A DNA stretch of 64,000 bases. It comes from Istiophorus platypterus. Its lineage: Eukaryota > Chordata > Actinopteri > Istiophoriformes > Istiophoridae. Under the pieces are notes generated by a model, which saw only the letters and a list, made by a program, of their open reading frames with translations, was not told where the DNA came from and searched no databases. The position numbers were made by a program, and so were the translations under genes. Within the stretch, counting starts at the first letter, position 1. Each line of letters starts with the position of its first letter. Below are positions 13,265 to 22,231 of the stretch, piece by piece. The DNA lies in assembly GCA_016859345.1 (NCBI GenBank), contig CM029112.1, forward strand, positions 15,198,725-15,262,724, written 5' to 3'.

Positions 13265-16200
13265 CATTTGTCTATTTTTCCATGTGTGTCAGATAGGTCC
13301 ACACAGTCATCAGTTTTGCTATTTTTGTTTTCATTCCAGGAGAAAAAAAACATGGTGTGAACAGTGGATGTACAATAACAGTGCCTGAATGTTACATCCT
13401 TAATGTGATGTATGCCTTCTGACATGTAATGTTGGAGAGGGGTCATTCTTATATGTAAACCAATGGGCTATCAGACAGGATAGACAGAGGTTTTACTTGA
13501 TAGGGTTATGAGTTATTCACTGGTTAGAATTTTTATTAATTGTTACTAAACTGATAAAGCATGAGGTCACCTCTAAAGAAGCAGTTTTACAGAAACTGAA
13601 AGTCCCCATTTGCCCCTCACATGGCCAGTAGATGTAGATAATTGGATGTTACCACAAGGGGGCAAAGAGAGTAACAAAGACTGCAATTTCAACGCTCGTC
13701 TGAATCCTTATATAACACTCCCTCTGGCCTTGTTTTTCCTTAAATTCTTCCAAATCTCGGATTTCAAAGCATTTGTAACATAACATCTTACCTGCTGCAC
13801 AAACAATAAACTGCAAATGTCTCTGTGTGTCCCCTTTTATCTTGTTCCCATTCCCTCCTTTCTTTCCCTCTTTCTTTCTGAATCTTGTGCTGTGTCGCTT
13901 AAGGACACATTAAGGGAGTGTCATCCAGACGACCGCCACTGTCTCTCCTACCTGCCCTGGGTCTCTCCGATTTACTTTGTCACCTTTGTGCTCATGGCCC
14001 AGTTCGTGCTGGTCAATGTGGTGGTGGCTGTTTTGATGAAACATCTAGAGGAAAGCAACAAGGTACAGTAACTAGAGAGGATAATGGGTAAATGTACCTG
14101 TGTGAACAAATACTTTATGTATATAGCCGAAGGCATAGTGACACATATCTATTTACACATGACTTGCATATTGTGGTTACGGTCTCATTGCAGTTTGGCT
14201 CTTTTGGGCTGAAATTGGATTCTTTTTGATGAATGTCAACATTCATGTTATGTAACTGTGCATCTATTTTTGCAGGAGGCTAAAGAGGATGCAGAGATGG
14301 ATGCAGAAATCGCCTTGGAAATGGCTATGGAGAGGCAGCGCAGATTAAGCACAACCTCCAACAACAGCTCAGGGGGAGGAACTTACGTCGGGCCATGTCC
14401 GCATTCACCTGGGCAGGTAGCAAATATATTACCTTGCTCACTTGTCAGTCGGGAAAGTTGACTAACCCTGAAACTACACTGGAAGCATAAATCTGGGTGT
14501 AATTGAAAAAAAGTAGCATTGGTTCTGTATATGTCCTTAGAGTGTGTGTTGGTGTGTTGCTGAAAAAAAACCCAGAATGTTAACAGTCAGCGTTTGAGCA
14601 GTGTGGTCTCTGTCTCCCCCTGTAGGAGGAAGAGGTCCAGTATGAAGACCAAGACCTGCTGTCGTTAAGGAAGATGTCCGTATCCAGGATGCACTCTCTG
14701 CCCAACGACAGCTACATGTTCCGACCCGTACGGCCCGCTAGCGCCCCCTACCCTTTGGAGGAGATGGATCTAAGTCCCCAGCACAAGCATTCAGGTAACC
14801 TATCTGTTCAGGATTTTTAACATTATACATGATATTACAGTCTTTATTAACATGGAGTGTTGGCGCTCTATTTTATCCTCACTGAGATTACTCTAACAGA
14901 CCTAATCCTGTTGCCAAACTTCATATTGACTAAAACTGCTTCATTATACGCAGATGCCTTTAACACCTCAAGCACCCCCAGCTAATGCTGTAATTTGATT
15001 TAAATGTAGGAATGAAATGTCAACTATCATAGAATTTTGCATAGAATTTTGTGTCCCCCAGTAGCTCTTGAGTCTAGCTGTTAACTACATGTGAAAGAAA
15101 TGTGTGTTAAGATACCAGAGGTTTTCAGTGTGATTAAAACCCAGATGTGCAATAAGTGCAGCAGCAATACAACAGACGGGACTGAATGATAGAAGTTTAT
15201 GTTATATCAAACCTTCGCATATTTATGATTCAAATTCCTGGTCTAGGTTGTTTTTAACAGAGGTTATAGAAAACATATTGTTGTCCAAACACAATAATGA
15301 AAACATGAAACACAGGAAATCATTAGGAAATTAAAGAAAGCCCAGATGTTGGCTCTAGCCAAAACTAGGTCCACACTCTCCTTCTCCTCCTCCTATCTCG
15401 AGGTTGTTCAGTGTTTTTAGTGGTGACACACAATATTTAATTTACATTCAACTTAAAGAAGAAATAACTATCACAACTGTATGTCTTAACATTTTTTTCT
15501 CAAGTTTCAGCTTGTGTCTGTAGACAGTCAGAACAGAAGCAGAATAAACTAACTGAGAACACGACTCCAAGCACTGACAAGCATTGTTTTATCTGCAGTC
15601 AGATTCTAATGGCATGTTGTGGCCAGGCTCTGGACAGGCCCAACTCTGCCCCAAGGTACTCACTGTAGTGGATGAGCTGATACATGTGAATCTCTGCAAC
15701 CTTCTCACTGGCTCATCTGCTCAGCTGTGGAATGGCAGAATGCACAAGTAGAGTTCTGGTTAACTTCATGGCTAAGCTGCAAAGTCAAGAAAAGTCTCAC
15801 ATATATTAAAAACGGAATCGTGACAGCCGTTATGCCTTGTTGATTAAAAGTGACAGATTTTTACTCAAGTGGCTTTTCAGCTTGGACTAAAGGGACCCGC
15901 TTAAGATGACATTGTTTAAGATAAAACTGTGACTCTGCTACAATGTTATTGACATATTTTACTTAATTATATCTGACCTCACAGATCTACCAGACCTGTG
16001 TGTGCAGAATGTTTGAGACCCTGGTTACACAACAGTGAATGATATAGCTATTGACTTATATTTGTTATCGGGACATCAATGTGGCATCAATATCTAAATA
16101 CAGTCACATGGAGCCGTTAATGTAACCAGGATCTAATGCAGAGTATTACATTGAGAAATTGGCCTTATAATGTACTGTATGACTATCCCTGATATTCAGT

Positions 16201-18304
16201 TAACTGCTGATAACTTTTCATTTTTGATGAACAAATATGTGCTAATTGTTTCTATTCAGAAAACACTTTATTTTGATAGTAAATTTGAAAGTTGTTAAAT
16301 AAATAGAAAAAATTAATTAAAATTAAACCTAAAACCTAATTTGTAATTAAATTGTTCTTCCTTTTTGCTTAATTCCAAATATGCTATCAAGATGAGGTCT
16401 TAGCACTATTGTTTTTTTTATAATGATTCCTAAAATGTAATGATTTCTAATTATCCCAAAGTAATAGGAAATTATCAGTATGCGTGTTTGTGAGCATATC
16501 TGCCCTAATATGCATGTGTTTTCTGCAAAAATGCATGTGTTTGAATTTAAAGTGTGTACAGATGGTTGTAACGTGTGTGTGAGTCAAACACTTCTCATGT
16601 GCACCTTTAGGCTCGGTGACATCGGTCCACTCCCAGCCGTGTGAGAGTCGCGCTCTTCTGCAGGTACCAGGGGTTTCCCCCATTCAACTTCGGTCACCTC
16701 CCACCCTCACCCCGCCCCGCATCGCCCCACCTGTGCCCAGCCCCTCCCCACGTGCCCTACACAGACAGGTGAGAGCTGCCTACATACGCACGCAGGTATT
16801 AAGATTTACTGACGTGATTGTCATGGTAGGGTGTTTTTTCCATACGTTGCAGGTGGCAGTTAAAGTGGAGTCGGTGGAATCCCAGGGTTGTGAGCAACAG
16901 GAGAGGCCAAACCCTGTCTATCTGCCTCCCCTGTGCCCTTCCCCCCTCTCTCCCCTCTCTCCTCATACCTCCTCCCCTTCTCCCCTTCCTCCTCCTCCTC
17001 CCTCCTCCCCTTCAGCCCTCTCCCTCCCACCCTGCTCCCCCTCTGCCTTCCCCCTCCCTCCCCCTTCTCCCTCTCCTCTGCCTCCTCTGCCGTCTTCCCC
17101 CTCTCCTCTCCCTCCCCTGCCATCCTCCCCCTCACTTCTTCTGCCTCCACCTCCCTCCCCCCGTCTCCCCCTGCGCCCCCCCAGTCTTCGGAGACCTAGA
17201 CCACCCTCTGCTGCTTCCCTCTCTGATCCAGCCGATGAAGAGGTGTATCACATAACTAGCTCAGCCCGCCACAGGTGGAGAGATGAGGAAGGAGCTGGGC
17301 AGGAAAATAGAGGGAAGGCTGGCCGCAGCCACTCTCTCTCCCCTTACACTGCACCATACTCTCTCAGTTCCTCCCCTCCTCCTCCTCCACTGCTGCCTTC
17401 CTCCTCAAGGAGCACGCTCAGTCTGCTTGGGGCAGGATTGAAGGACCGTGACTTTAGGAAGGGGTTTAGCGTCGACAACCAGGGCTTCCTGGACAAGCCA
17501 CCATCATTGTCTGTTGACGACCAGCGCCGCCACTCCATCGAAGTCTGCCTCCCACAGGCGGTCATTACCAGTGATGAACAACTCTTTACACAGGAGGCCC
17601 ATCGTTTGGAAAAGGCTGGTCAGGCATTTCCGTTGAGGGTGCAGTCAGTCGGCGGTGGCCAAAGAAAGAAGAAGATGAGTCCTCCCTGTATATCCATCCA
17701 CCCGCCCTCAGAGAGGGAACGCCCCCAAATCGCCTCACCCCCAGAACTTGCTGACTGCAGCATGATGCTGAGACGCAGGACACCCTCCTATGACTTGACA
17801 CCAAACACACAGTCAAACACCCACATGCAAGATGTCCCAGCGGATACACAGATGCGCACACAGATGCACTCCCCGATGCACCGAGCGCTAACACCTGTCC
17901 ACATACCGCTGCAGGCAAACTCACCAACTCAGATACTGACACTCTCGCGGGCATCTACGCCGCCACACACTCAGGCATACACTCCACCGCACCCATCCAC
18001 ACCTACACATCCACACATACCCATCAGCCCAAACATCTTTATCCAGCCTCATGCACCTCTTGTCCCGAGCCCTATGCCTTTCTCCCAGACACACTCCATC
18101 CCCCCCGCTGTAAGGCACTCCTCTCTCACAGGGGACTACATCCCCCTCCCCCAGTTCACCTTCGACCAACCACAGTCCAGATACATGAGCGGCCTGTCAG
18201 CTGGCCTATCAGACACAGATACAGCTACCTGCTCTTCCCCTTTTGACAACAGACTGGGAAGTGGTTCAGGATTCAGTGCAAAGCACCGGCGGACGGCCCA
18301 GTGA
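1..18304 (+). CDS. cacna1h: T-type voltage-gated calcium channel alpha-1 subunit (Cav3.2-like), 3' portion, 18 exons
   Basis: Pore-forming subunit of a low-voltage-activated Ca2+ channel of the plasma membrane, which gives transient Ca2+ entry near resting potential. Eighteen exons join in one frame with consistent phases: 1-23 (partial), 364-432, 619-803, 1013-1139, 1680-1805, 2125-2214, 3110-3302, 7047-7198, 8071-8180, 8791-8924, 9380-9450, 10702-10780, 12873-12994, 13904-14062, 14276-14416, 14626-14794, 16611-16768, 16853-18304. They give about 1185 residues and a stop. Domain III S2-S6 and all of domain IV are visible, with S4 arginine ladders and pore aspartates in SCKDGW and STGDNWNG, the domain III/IV half of the T-type EEDD filter. 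Assignment to Cav3.2 rather than Cav3.1 or Cav3.3 rests on remembered paralogue differences: YYADYSP in the III-IV linker, FITFIIC and EHYNQP in IVS1, HCLSYLP before IVS6, and DPADEEV, QGFLDKP and RKKKMSPPCIS in the tail. The 5' half lies upstream of the window. Confidence 0.93.
364..432 (+). CDS. cacna1h: cacna1h exon: domain III S2
   Basis: Twenty-three codons in phase 0, preceded by a T-rich tract and TTTAG and followed by GTAAAC. It encodes ERVFLSVSNYIF and then the rest of transmembrane segment IIIS2, ending in AEMAIK. Confidence 0.92.
619..803 (+). CDS. cacna1h: cacna1h exon: domain III S3-S4 voltage sensor
   Basis: Begins after CTCCAG and ends in phase 2 before GTAAAT. It encodes VVALGFCFGNQSYL, S3 (LDGLLVFVSLVDIL) and the S4 helix RILGILRVLRLLRTLRPLR, with a basic residue at nearly every third position. 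Confidence 0.95.
1013..1139 (+). CDS. cacna1h: cacna1h exon: domain III S4-S5 linker and S5
   Basis: The acceptor TTTTTCAG leaves a single G that completes the split Arg codon. The exon reads VISRAPGLKLVVETL and then S5 (NIVLICCAFFIVFGILGVQ), ending in phase 0 before GTAGTT. Confidence 0.95.
1390..1430. repeat. 41-bp direct repeat, copy 1
   Basis: Begins GACACCAAGCC and ends GTTTTGAAAG. It is identical over 41 bp to 1928-1968, and the similarity stops at once outside both copies. It lies in the intron before the exon at 1680-1805. Confidence 0.97.
1680..1805 (+). CDS. cacna1h: cacna1h exon: domain III extracellular turret
   Basis: Forty-two codons between a long pyrimidine tract with CCCTTTAG and the donor GTACAG. 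It encodes LFKGKFYHCEGLD, a sequon-containing NITNKSDC stretch, and YRWIRRKYNFDNLIQ. Two Cys residues typical of this turret are present. An exact 41-bp direct repeat flanks this exon in the two neighbouring introns. Confidence 0.94.
1928..1968. repeat. 41-bp direct repeat, copy 2
   Basis: Exact second copy of 1390-1430, in the next intron. The pair therefore brackets one cacna1h coding exon. Confidence 0.97.
2125..2214 (+). CDS. cacna1h: cacna1h exon: domain III pore helix and selectivity filter
   Basis: Thirty codons, phase 0 at both ends. It encodes ALMSLFVLSCKDGWVNIMYD and the stretch ending GVDQQ. The Asp of KDGW is the domain III selectivity-filter acidic residue (an Asp in T-type channels, a Glu in L-type). 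The residue just before the Lys is Cys, where I recall Ser in mammalian Cav3. Confidence 0.95.
2215..3109 (+). other. cacna1h intron with hairpin-forming element
   Basis: Anonymous AT-rich intron except for nested inverted repeats at 2795-2867. The 3' end is a TCTAC-type pyrimidine tract. Confidence 0.85.
2795..2867. repeat. Nested inverted repeat / potential cruciform
   Basis: Outer arms TTTGGGTGCTAGTCACT (2795-2811) and AGTGACTAGCACCCAAA (2851-2867) are perfect 17-bp reverse complements. Between them is the 20-bp perfect palindrome ATTTTTCAAATTTGAAAAAT (2823-2842). The unit AGCACCCA also occurs at 2843-2850, so the right arm is partly duplicated. Confidence 0.95.
3110..3302 (+). CDS. cacna1h: cacna1h exon: domain III S6 and start of III-IV linker
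   Basis: Encodes PVRNHNPWMLLYFISF, S6 (LIVSFFVLNMFVGVVVENF) and an acidic then basic linker (EEEEARLREEKRLKMIEKKR). I placed the donor at A|GTAAGG (3303) because it joins in phase 1 to the next exon as KKRR-KAKQRPYY. Reading on instead gives SKENEGAGR and a stop at 3329-3331. A second possible in-phase donor lies at 3324 (GTCGGT). The acceptor tract is built of TCTAC-like units. Confidence 0.88.
3303..7046 (+). other. cacna1h III-IV linker intron, 3.7 kb
   Basis: Runs from the donor A|GTAAGG to the acceptor GTGCTCCAG. The first 21 bases are open in frame (see findings). In mammals an 18-nt alternative microexon (exon 26 type) lies in this intron; I could not locate one by eye. Otherwise it is AT-rich with no recognised element. 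Confidence 0.8.
7047..7198 (+). CDS. cacna1h: cacna1h exon: III-IV linker and domain IV S1
   Basis: Starts with AG after GTGCTCCAG, completing a phase-1 codon, and ends before GTAATG. It encodes AKQRPYYADYSPLRLSIHTL, then S1 (LDLFITFIICINVFTM) and SIEHYNQPQ. The YYADYSP and EHYNQP motifs favour Cav3.2 over Cav3.1. Confidence 0.94.
7199..8070 (+). other. cacna1h intron
   Basis: AT-rich, with a short (TA)n tract near 7928-7949. I see nothing else. Confidence 0.85.
8071..8180 (+). CDS. cacna1h: cacna1h exon: domain IV S2
   Basis: Follows GTGTTCAG and ends in phase 2 before GTAACA. It encodes YLEEVLKYCNY and then S2 (VFTFIFVIEALLKLVAFG), followed by IHRFFKDR. Confidence 0.93.
8181..8790 (+). 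other. cacna1h intron
   Basis: About 0.6 kb with no recognised element. Confidence 0.85.
8791..8924 (+). CDS. cacna1h: cacna1h exon: domain IV S3-S4
   Basis: Encodes WNQLDVAIVALSIMGIILEE (S3), LKMNAALPINPT and the S4 voltage sensor IIRIMRVLRIAR. It ends in phase 1. The donor GTAGAC runs directly into a long (CA)n microsatellite. Confidence 0.94.
8929..9014. repeat. (CA)n microsatellite at a 5' splice site
   Basis: About 86 bp of near-perfect CA with one interruption near 8939-8940. It begins only four bases into the intron, directly after the donor GTAGAC of the S3-S4 exon. Confidence 0.97.
9380..9450 (+). CDS. cacna1h: cacna1h exon: domain IV S4-S5 linker
   Basis: A short exon between TCTCTACAG and GTAAAC. 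It encodes VLKLLKMATGMRALLDTV followed by MQALPQ, almost invariant in T-type channels. Confidence 0.95.
9451..10701 (+). other. cacna1h intron
   Basis: About 1.25 kb with no recognised element. Confidence 0.85.
10702..10780 (+). CDS. cacna1h: cacna1h exon: domain IV S5
   Basis: Follows TTGCTTCCAG and ends in phase 1 before GTCAGT. It encodes VGNLGLLFMLLFFIYAALG and VELFGKL. Confidence 0.95.
10781..12872 (+). other. cacna1h intron, 2.1 kb
   Basis: Contains a short ATTT tandem near 11048-11068. Otherwise anonymous sequence ending in a weak acceptor (GTTGATTAG). Confidence 0.85.
12873..12994 (+). CDS. cacna1h: cacna1h exon: domain IV pore loop
   Basis: Completes Glu with AG and reads ECNDNNPCEGLSRHATFENF, then GMAFLTLFRVSTGDNWNG and IMK. 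The Asp of TGDNW is the domain IV selectivity-filter residue. The acceptor (GTTGATTAG) has a weak pyrimidine tract; the donor is GTATGA. Confidence 0.94.
12995..13903 (+). other. cacna1h intron with (TG)n(TA)n tract
   Basis: The only recognisable element is the compound dinucleotide repeat at 13201-13260. Confidence 0.85.
13201..13260. repeat. Compound (TG)n(TA)n microsatellite
   Basis: About nine TG units followed by about twenty TA units, alternating pyrimidine-purine throughout. Confidence 0.97.
13904..14062 (+). CDS. cacna1h: cacna1h exon: domain IV S6 and proximal C-terminus
   Basis: Fifty-three codons between CGCTTAAG and GTACAG. It encodes DTLRECHPDDRHCLSYLPWV, S6 (FVTFVLMAQFVLVNVVVAVL) and MKHLEESNK, which begins the gating-brake-like cytoplasmic helix of Cav3 channels. 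Confidence 0.95.
14276..14416 (+). CDS. cacna1h: cacna1h exon: acidic C-terminal helix
   Basis: Forty-seven codons. It encodes EAKEDAEMDAEIALEMAMER and then a Ser/Gly-rich stretch ending in SPGQ. The charged helix continues the proximal C-terminal helix-loop-helix of T-type channels. The boundaries are TTTGCAG and GTAGCA. Confidence 0.92.
14626..14794 (+). CDS. cacna1h: cacna1h exon: C-terminal tail, SLPNDSYMFRP motif
   Basis: Encodes EEEVQYEDQDLLSLRKMSVS, RMHSLPNDSYMFRPVRPAS and a stretch ending in QHKHS. The SLPNDSYM motif is shared by Cav3 tails, and the FRPV extension matches Cav3.2. It ends in phase 1 before GTAACC. Confidence 0.92.
14795..16610 (+). other. cacna1h intron, 1.8 kb
   Basis: AT-rich, with no repeats or ORFs that I can support. 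Confidence 0.85.
16611..16768 (+). CDS. cacna1h: cacna1h exon: C-terminal tail, GSVTSVHSQP
   Basis: Follows CACCTTTAG and restores Gly across the junction (GSVTSVHSQP). It then encodes a Pro/Ser-rich stretch ending in ALHRQ. The donor CAG|GTGAGA at 16769 begins an 84-nt intron that is open in the same frame, so the segment would also read through if unspliced. Confidence 0.85.
16769..16852 (+). other. cacna1h: 84-nt frame-preserving intron in cacna1h tail
   Basis: Donor CAG|GTGAGA and acceptor ACGTTGCAG|GTG. The length is 28 x 3, it lies between codons, and it contains no in-frame stop. Splicing and retention both keep the frame. I call it an intron because its translation is hydrophobic and unlike the tail, and because the spliced junction matches the Cav3.2 pattern. 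Confidence 0.75.
16853..18304 (+). CDS. cacna1h: cacna1h terminal coding exon: long Pro/Ser/His/Thr-rich tail
   Basis: Starts at GTGGCAGTTAAAGTG after CATACGTTGCAG; RQ-VAVKVESVE parallels RQ-EAVHTDSLE, which I recall in human Cav3.2. It holds a Pro/Ser low-complexity block (about 16925-17190), DPADEEVYHITSSA (from about 17229), SVDNQGFLDKP (about 17471), QRRHSIEVCLP, RKKKMSPPCISIHPPSE (about 17665) and LRRRTPSYDLTP. A His/Thr/Pro-rich stretch encoded by CA-rich sequence follows (about 17800-18080). It ends SAKHRRTAQ and TGA at 18302-18304. The 484 codons including the stop are unbroken. The conserved islands sit in fast-evolving filler. Confidence 0.93.
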   Translation: MAVKVESVESQGCEQQERPNPVYLPPLCPSPLSPLSPHTSSPSPLPPPPPSSPSALSLPPCSPSAFPLPPPSPSPLPPLPSSPSPLPPLPSSPSLLLPPPPSPRLPLRPPSLRRPRPPSAASLSDPADEEVYHITSSARHRWRDEEGAGQENRGKAGRSHSLSPYTAPYSLSSSPPPPPLLPSSSRSTLSLLGAGLKDRDFRKGFSVDNQGFLDKPPSLSVDDQRRHSIEVCLPQAVITSDEQLFTQEAHRLEKAGQAFPLRVQSVGGGQRKKKMSPPCISIHPPSERERPQIASPPELADCSMMLRRRTPSYDLTPNTQSNTHMQDVPADTQMRTQMHSPMHRALTPVHIPLQANSPTQILTLSRASTPPHTQAYTPPHPSTPTHPHIPISPNIFIQPHAPLVPSPMPFSQTHSIPPAVRHSSLTGDYIPLPQFTFDQPQSRYMSGLSAGLSDTDTATCSSPFDNRLGSGSGFSAKHRRTAQ

Positions 18305-19035
18305 ACATTGAGCATTGCCTTCAGGAAGTCAATTTATTTGGTCAAAAACAAGATGGAGGAGTTGGGCCTCGTCCAAACTCAGCATAGACTGGTGCTGGAG
18401 GGAGAATGAGAGAATGAAGTTTACAAGGAGAGGTATTTTTTTGTTTTTGTTTAGATGAATACTAAGAAGACATTGATTACTCTTTGCAGAGAAACGCTGG
18501 TACAGTCCGGTCCTAGAAAAATATACGATGGATCGAGCGCTAAGGACAGCAGATCCACCAAGGCTGTACCAGTCAAACAGTACCCACTGTACATGGTGTG
18601 CTCGGACTAATACTAATAACACACCAGGACTAAAGCCACCTAACTCCGTAGCCAAAGTTTTTTGACACACTGTCCCTACCCATGCGAGCCAATCAGGAAG
18701 CAGCGTCTGGCTGATAACCTCTGACCTTTTAAGGAAGCGGTTTGTGAAATGCGAGCGTGGGGGGAATTGTGGGATATGCAACTTCAGGTTTTCTACAGAA
18801 GTTCTACTTGCCCCCTCCTCTGCTCCTCGATCACATTGATCAGAGCAGAAGTGTGTGTGTGAGTGAGCGTGTGTGCGTTTTCCTATGTGCGAGTATTGTC
18901 AAATCTGTTGTCATGGAAGTCGGCCATGTTATTCTTACGCCTGCAACGTCAGTGAGGGGGAGCAGAGCAGAGCTGTAGTGTATGTTTATCTGTGTATCTG
19001 TGAAGTGTAAATAAAGGAAAATACTGTATTTGGTG
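18305..19035 (+). other. cacna1h: cacna1h 3' UTR with polyadenylation signal
   Basis: Non-coding sequence after the TGA. A canonical AATAAA lies at 19010-19015, about 0.7 kb downstream of the stop, so cleavage near 19030-19040 is plausible. The exact end is inferred; a longer UTR cannot be excluded. Confidence 0.6.
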
Positions 19036-22000
19036 AGATTAAAAATAGCTCTATCCATATGCACATATTTTTATAGAAATCTAAAATGTTTTTTGCACAC
19101 AGATTTGAATTTCAAGTTGCTTGTTTTTTCCTCTGTTGTCCTCATGTGAATGTATGTTTCTTTTCAAAACAGAGAGTGCAGTGAGGGAGATCATCCCTCC
19201 TCTCAACAGACTAGCTGAGGTGGAGGAGTGGGATTTTATTTTTCTATTTTGGAAAAGAGAAAGAAGAGAACAGGGGTGAGATGTGTTTCTGTAGCTTTGT
19301 CTCAGATTTCTATGTATCTGGTGTCCAAATAACAGTCTTAAGATGTGGGCTCAGTGATGCAGATAGGGACTCTGCAGAGAGTACAGTCTTTGAATCTGTG
19401 TGAAGGTGTTAGGGGTTAACAGGCTAAACCTGTGTACTGTCTCTCAAAACATTTAAATCTAAACTTGGCCATTACTCCAAAAGAATTGAAAATGGGTTTT
19501 ACATTTAACTATACTGTAGTGATTTTATACAATGGGACACAAAAAGAAAGGAGCGTACTTTTTACATTGGTCCAGATCAATCATAAAATAACAATTTCCG
19601 GGCAGCTAAATATCTCTGTAGGCTGCTGGCAGTAAGACAATATACATAGTAAACAAAATGAAGGATTATGCTCGTTAAAAAAAGGTATGACGTGGCATCA
19701 CTGAGCCTCTCTTCAACATCTGTTTTCAAGCTGAATCAGCTCTGACACCATTTAGTATTTCTGTACATCTACAACCAAACTAACCACCTTACTAAATATG
19801 TGTAGCCAGAGTGCAATAATAATATATTCTTGTGGAAAATATAGTGACATCCACACTATATAAAAAAAACACACTCTTGTGTTCGTACATACTGTAGAAC
19901 TATTATATATGATATAAACCCATTTTTATATGATGATTGAGAGTGTTTCTATCTCTAGTGTTCATGCTACTGTAGGTTACTTGCCCCCTGCGTGTGGCTG
20001 CTGTGGCATGGGTGTGGCTGGTAGCCCTTTAAGGTACTGTAAATTTGTCCAAAAGCTCAGGCCCACCTGCCGATGGTGTTATCATAAGCAGAAGAGAGAC
20101 ATGCATCCCTGCTGAGGGCTCAAAAAGCCATTCATCAATCCTCTTTTTTATTTTCTTATCCCTAACAACTCACCCTAAGTTCAAAAACATCAGATCAGCA
20201 TAAGTCAAAACATCATATGAGTTATGGTAAATTAATCCATCAACAGATAAAATCATGCAACTTCTAAAGTGTGAATGACAAAGTATGGCAGACATTTTCC
20301 TCCCAGTGGCTGAGGGTTCTTTGAAGAGACCATACATTTATTCCAGCACAGCACAATATGTATCCCTGTTTTGTTCACATTCTGGTTTCACAGCCGGCTG
20401 GGATGACATCTTCAATTTATTAATTTTTTTTCTCCGATTGCCTGATCGGCATGTAACATGCACAAGTCCTCAGTAATCAGAGTGAAAACCAAGGTGCTTT
20501 GATGCCGTACTGTCATCTTTATGGGTTTTGCCAATCAAACCAACTCGATATCGTATTTGTGGCAGATTAACTGGGTCACAAATCAAAGTGTCTCTGCAGG
20601 TTGGTAAAGAGTTGGATGACAAATGACACTTTTGGTATTTTTCCGATACAAAATTGGTATTAAATCCATCTTAAACAGGCTTTAAAAGGCAAAAAAAAGT
20701 TTGCTGATACCTGCAGAAACCACTGTAAGCATAAGTTCAGAGACCATTTTTGATTAATATCATCAGGTCAACATTCTGCTTCTACACTCATTATCTTAAC
20801 ATCTCCCAAGCAGTATGCACGTAGAGGGCAAAATTTTGTGATAAAACACGAGATGAAAAAAAGCTAAAGAAATTAAAGAAACTATTATTTATATGTTTGC
20901 TTGATTCTGCCACAGGTCAAGACCTTTTAACCTTTGTGTGCTACAGAGCAGCCCTATGATTGGCTGCCACCCTTGGGTAGAGCCACACTCGGCAGTACAG
21001 CGCTGCTGCTTTGAGTTCAGGTGAAACTGAGGCAAGAGTAATTGATAAAGCTAGATAAATGTTGGCAACTCGCAAAGACAGAATGAAAAGCTCATGGACG
21101 ATGAAATCACAAATTATAAAAAAAAACACTGCTGCTGATGAACACAGCTGTCAGCTCATTCCTCTTTTGATAGCACTCTTTTTCCAGTTCTGACATACAG
21201 AGGCACATCTGATGTTGGATTCTGAGATTTTGTACTCCTCCTGAGCACGGCACAGTTGGTCAGCCCCCTGGTTTCGAATCATTTTTATACAGTATGTGCT
21301 TGAACACACTGTAACTGCTTTGACCTGTTTAACGTCCTCGTCCTGGAAAGATCGTCAGTATTGGGAGGTTTTAAGTAGTCTGAACACAGCCTCTCTCTGT
21401 CTCATTCTTATTTAACTTAGTGCAGACAAGACTGATCCACAGCGTAATGCCGTAATAATCAACAATAATTTGGTAGAGTGACTGCGTAATTGTTCTTACG
21501 ATTTACAGATCTTTGGATCTCAATATTTAAATCCTGTTTTTGAGGAAACAGTTTTAACTATTGCATGTTCTCATTTAAGAAGAAAAAAAAAATCTTTTCG
21601 AAAGGAATCATCTGGATGTTTTAGAGATTTTGATATTTGCATTTTCAGATGTTTCCATTTGTAGATTGACTACCTAATTGCACTGGGCTCTGATAATTGG
21701 TATGTGATAAAATACTGATTAAATGACCCTATTCCTTATTGTCCAATGCAATACTGGGTGGTTATTTACTGTATTAGGACTGAGCACCTCATTATACAGT
21801 TTTATATAGAGAAATGGAAAGCTAGTTGGTTCTACTTTTGTTTGGAACCAATGTTATTTAATGTTGAGGTGAACCTTTTTTCATGTACTCTAAACATGGT
21901 AGAACTCTGGTGAAGGTGAAACTAATTAACTGATGTATATTTTATGTAGGAGTAGCCTTGGCCCTGATGCTCTGTAATGGGCAGATCAGGATAGCAGTAA

Positions 22001-22136
22001 GTTGTGTTTTCTGGCTTGACGCTGAGCGGATCCAGCCTCAGAGCGAAGCCGGCCGTGCTCCCAACACAACAATAGACTCCAGTAAGTTCGAACTGCGATA
22101 GATCTTGACTTTCATGAATCACAAGCCTTGTGTTTT
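19036..22136. other. Intergenic sequence, no gene seen
   Basis: AT-rich DNA downstream of cacna1h. Stop codons are frequent in all frames and I recognise no repeat family or conserved exon. Confidence 0.7.
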
Positions 22137-22172
<36 letters not shown>

Positions 22173-22231
22173 TTTTTTATAACCCTTCAGTGATGGCCCA
22201 GACCCCCCCCCCCACCTCCACCCCCCCCCCC
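22137..22231. repeat. (TTTC)n tract and two poly-C runs
   Basis: TTTC units at about 22137-22178, then C11 at 22203-22213 and C11 at 22221-22231. Confidence 0.95.

Noticed and set aside
16616..18304. Single 562-codon reading as one exon
   Set aside because: The 84 bases at 16769-16852 have good splice sites and break the Cav3.2-like junction RQ-VAVKVES, so two exons are preferred, with retention kept as a finding.
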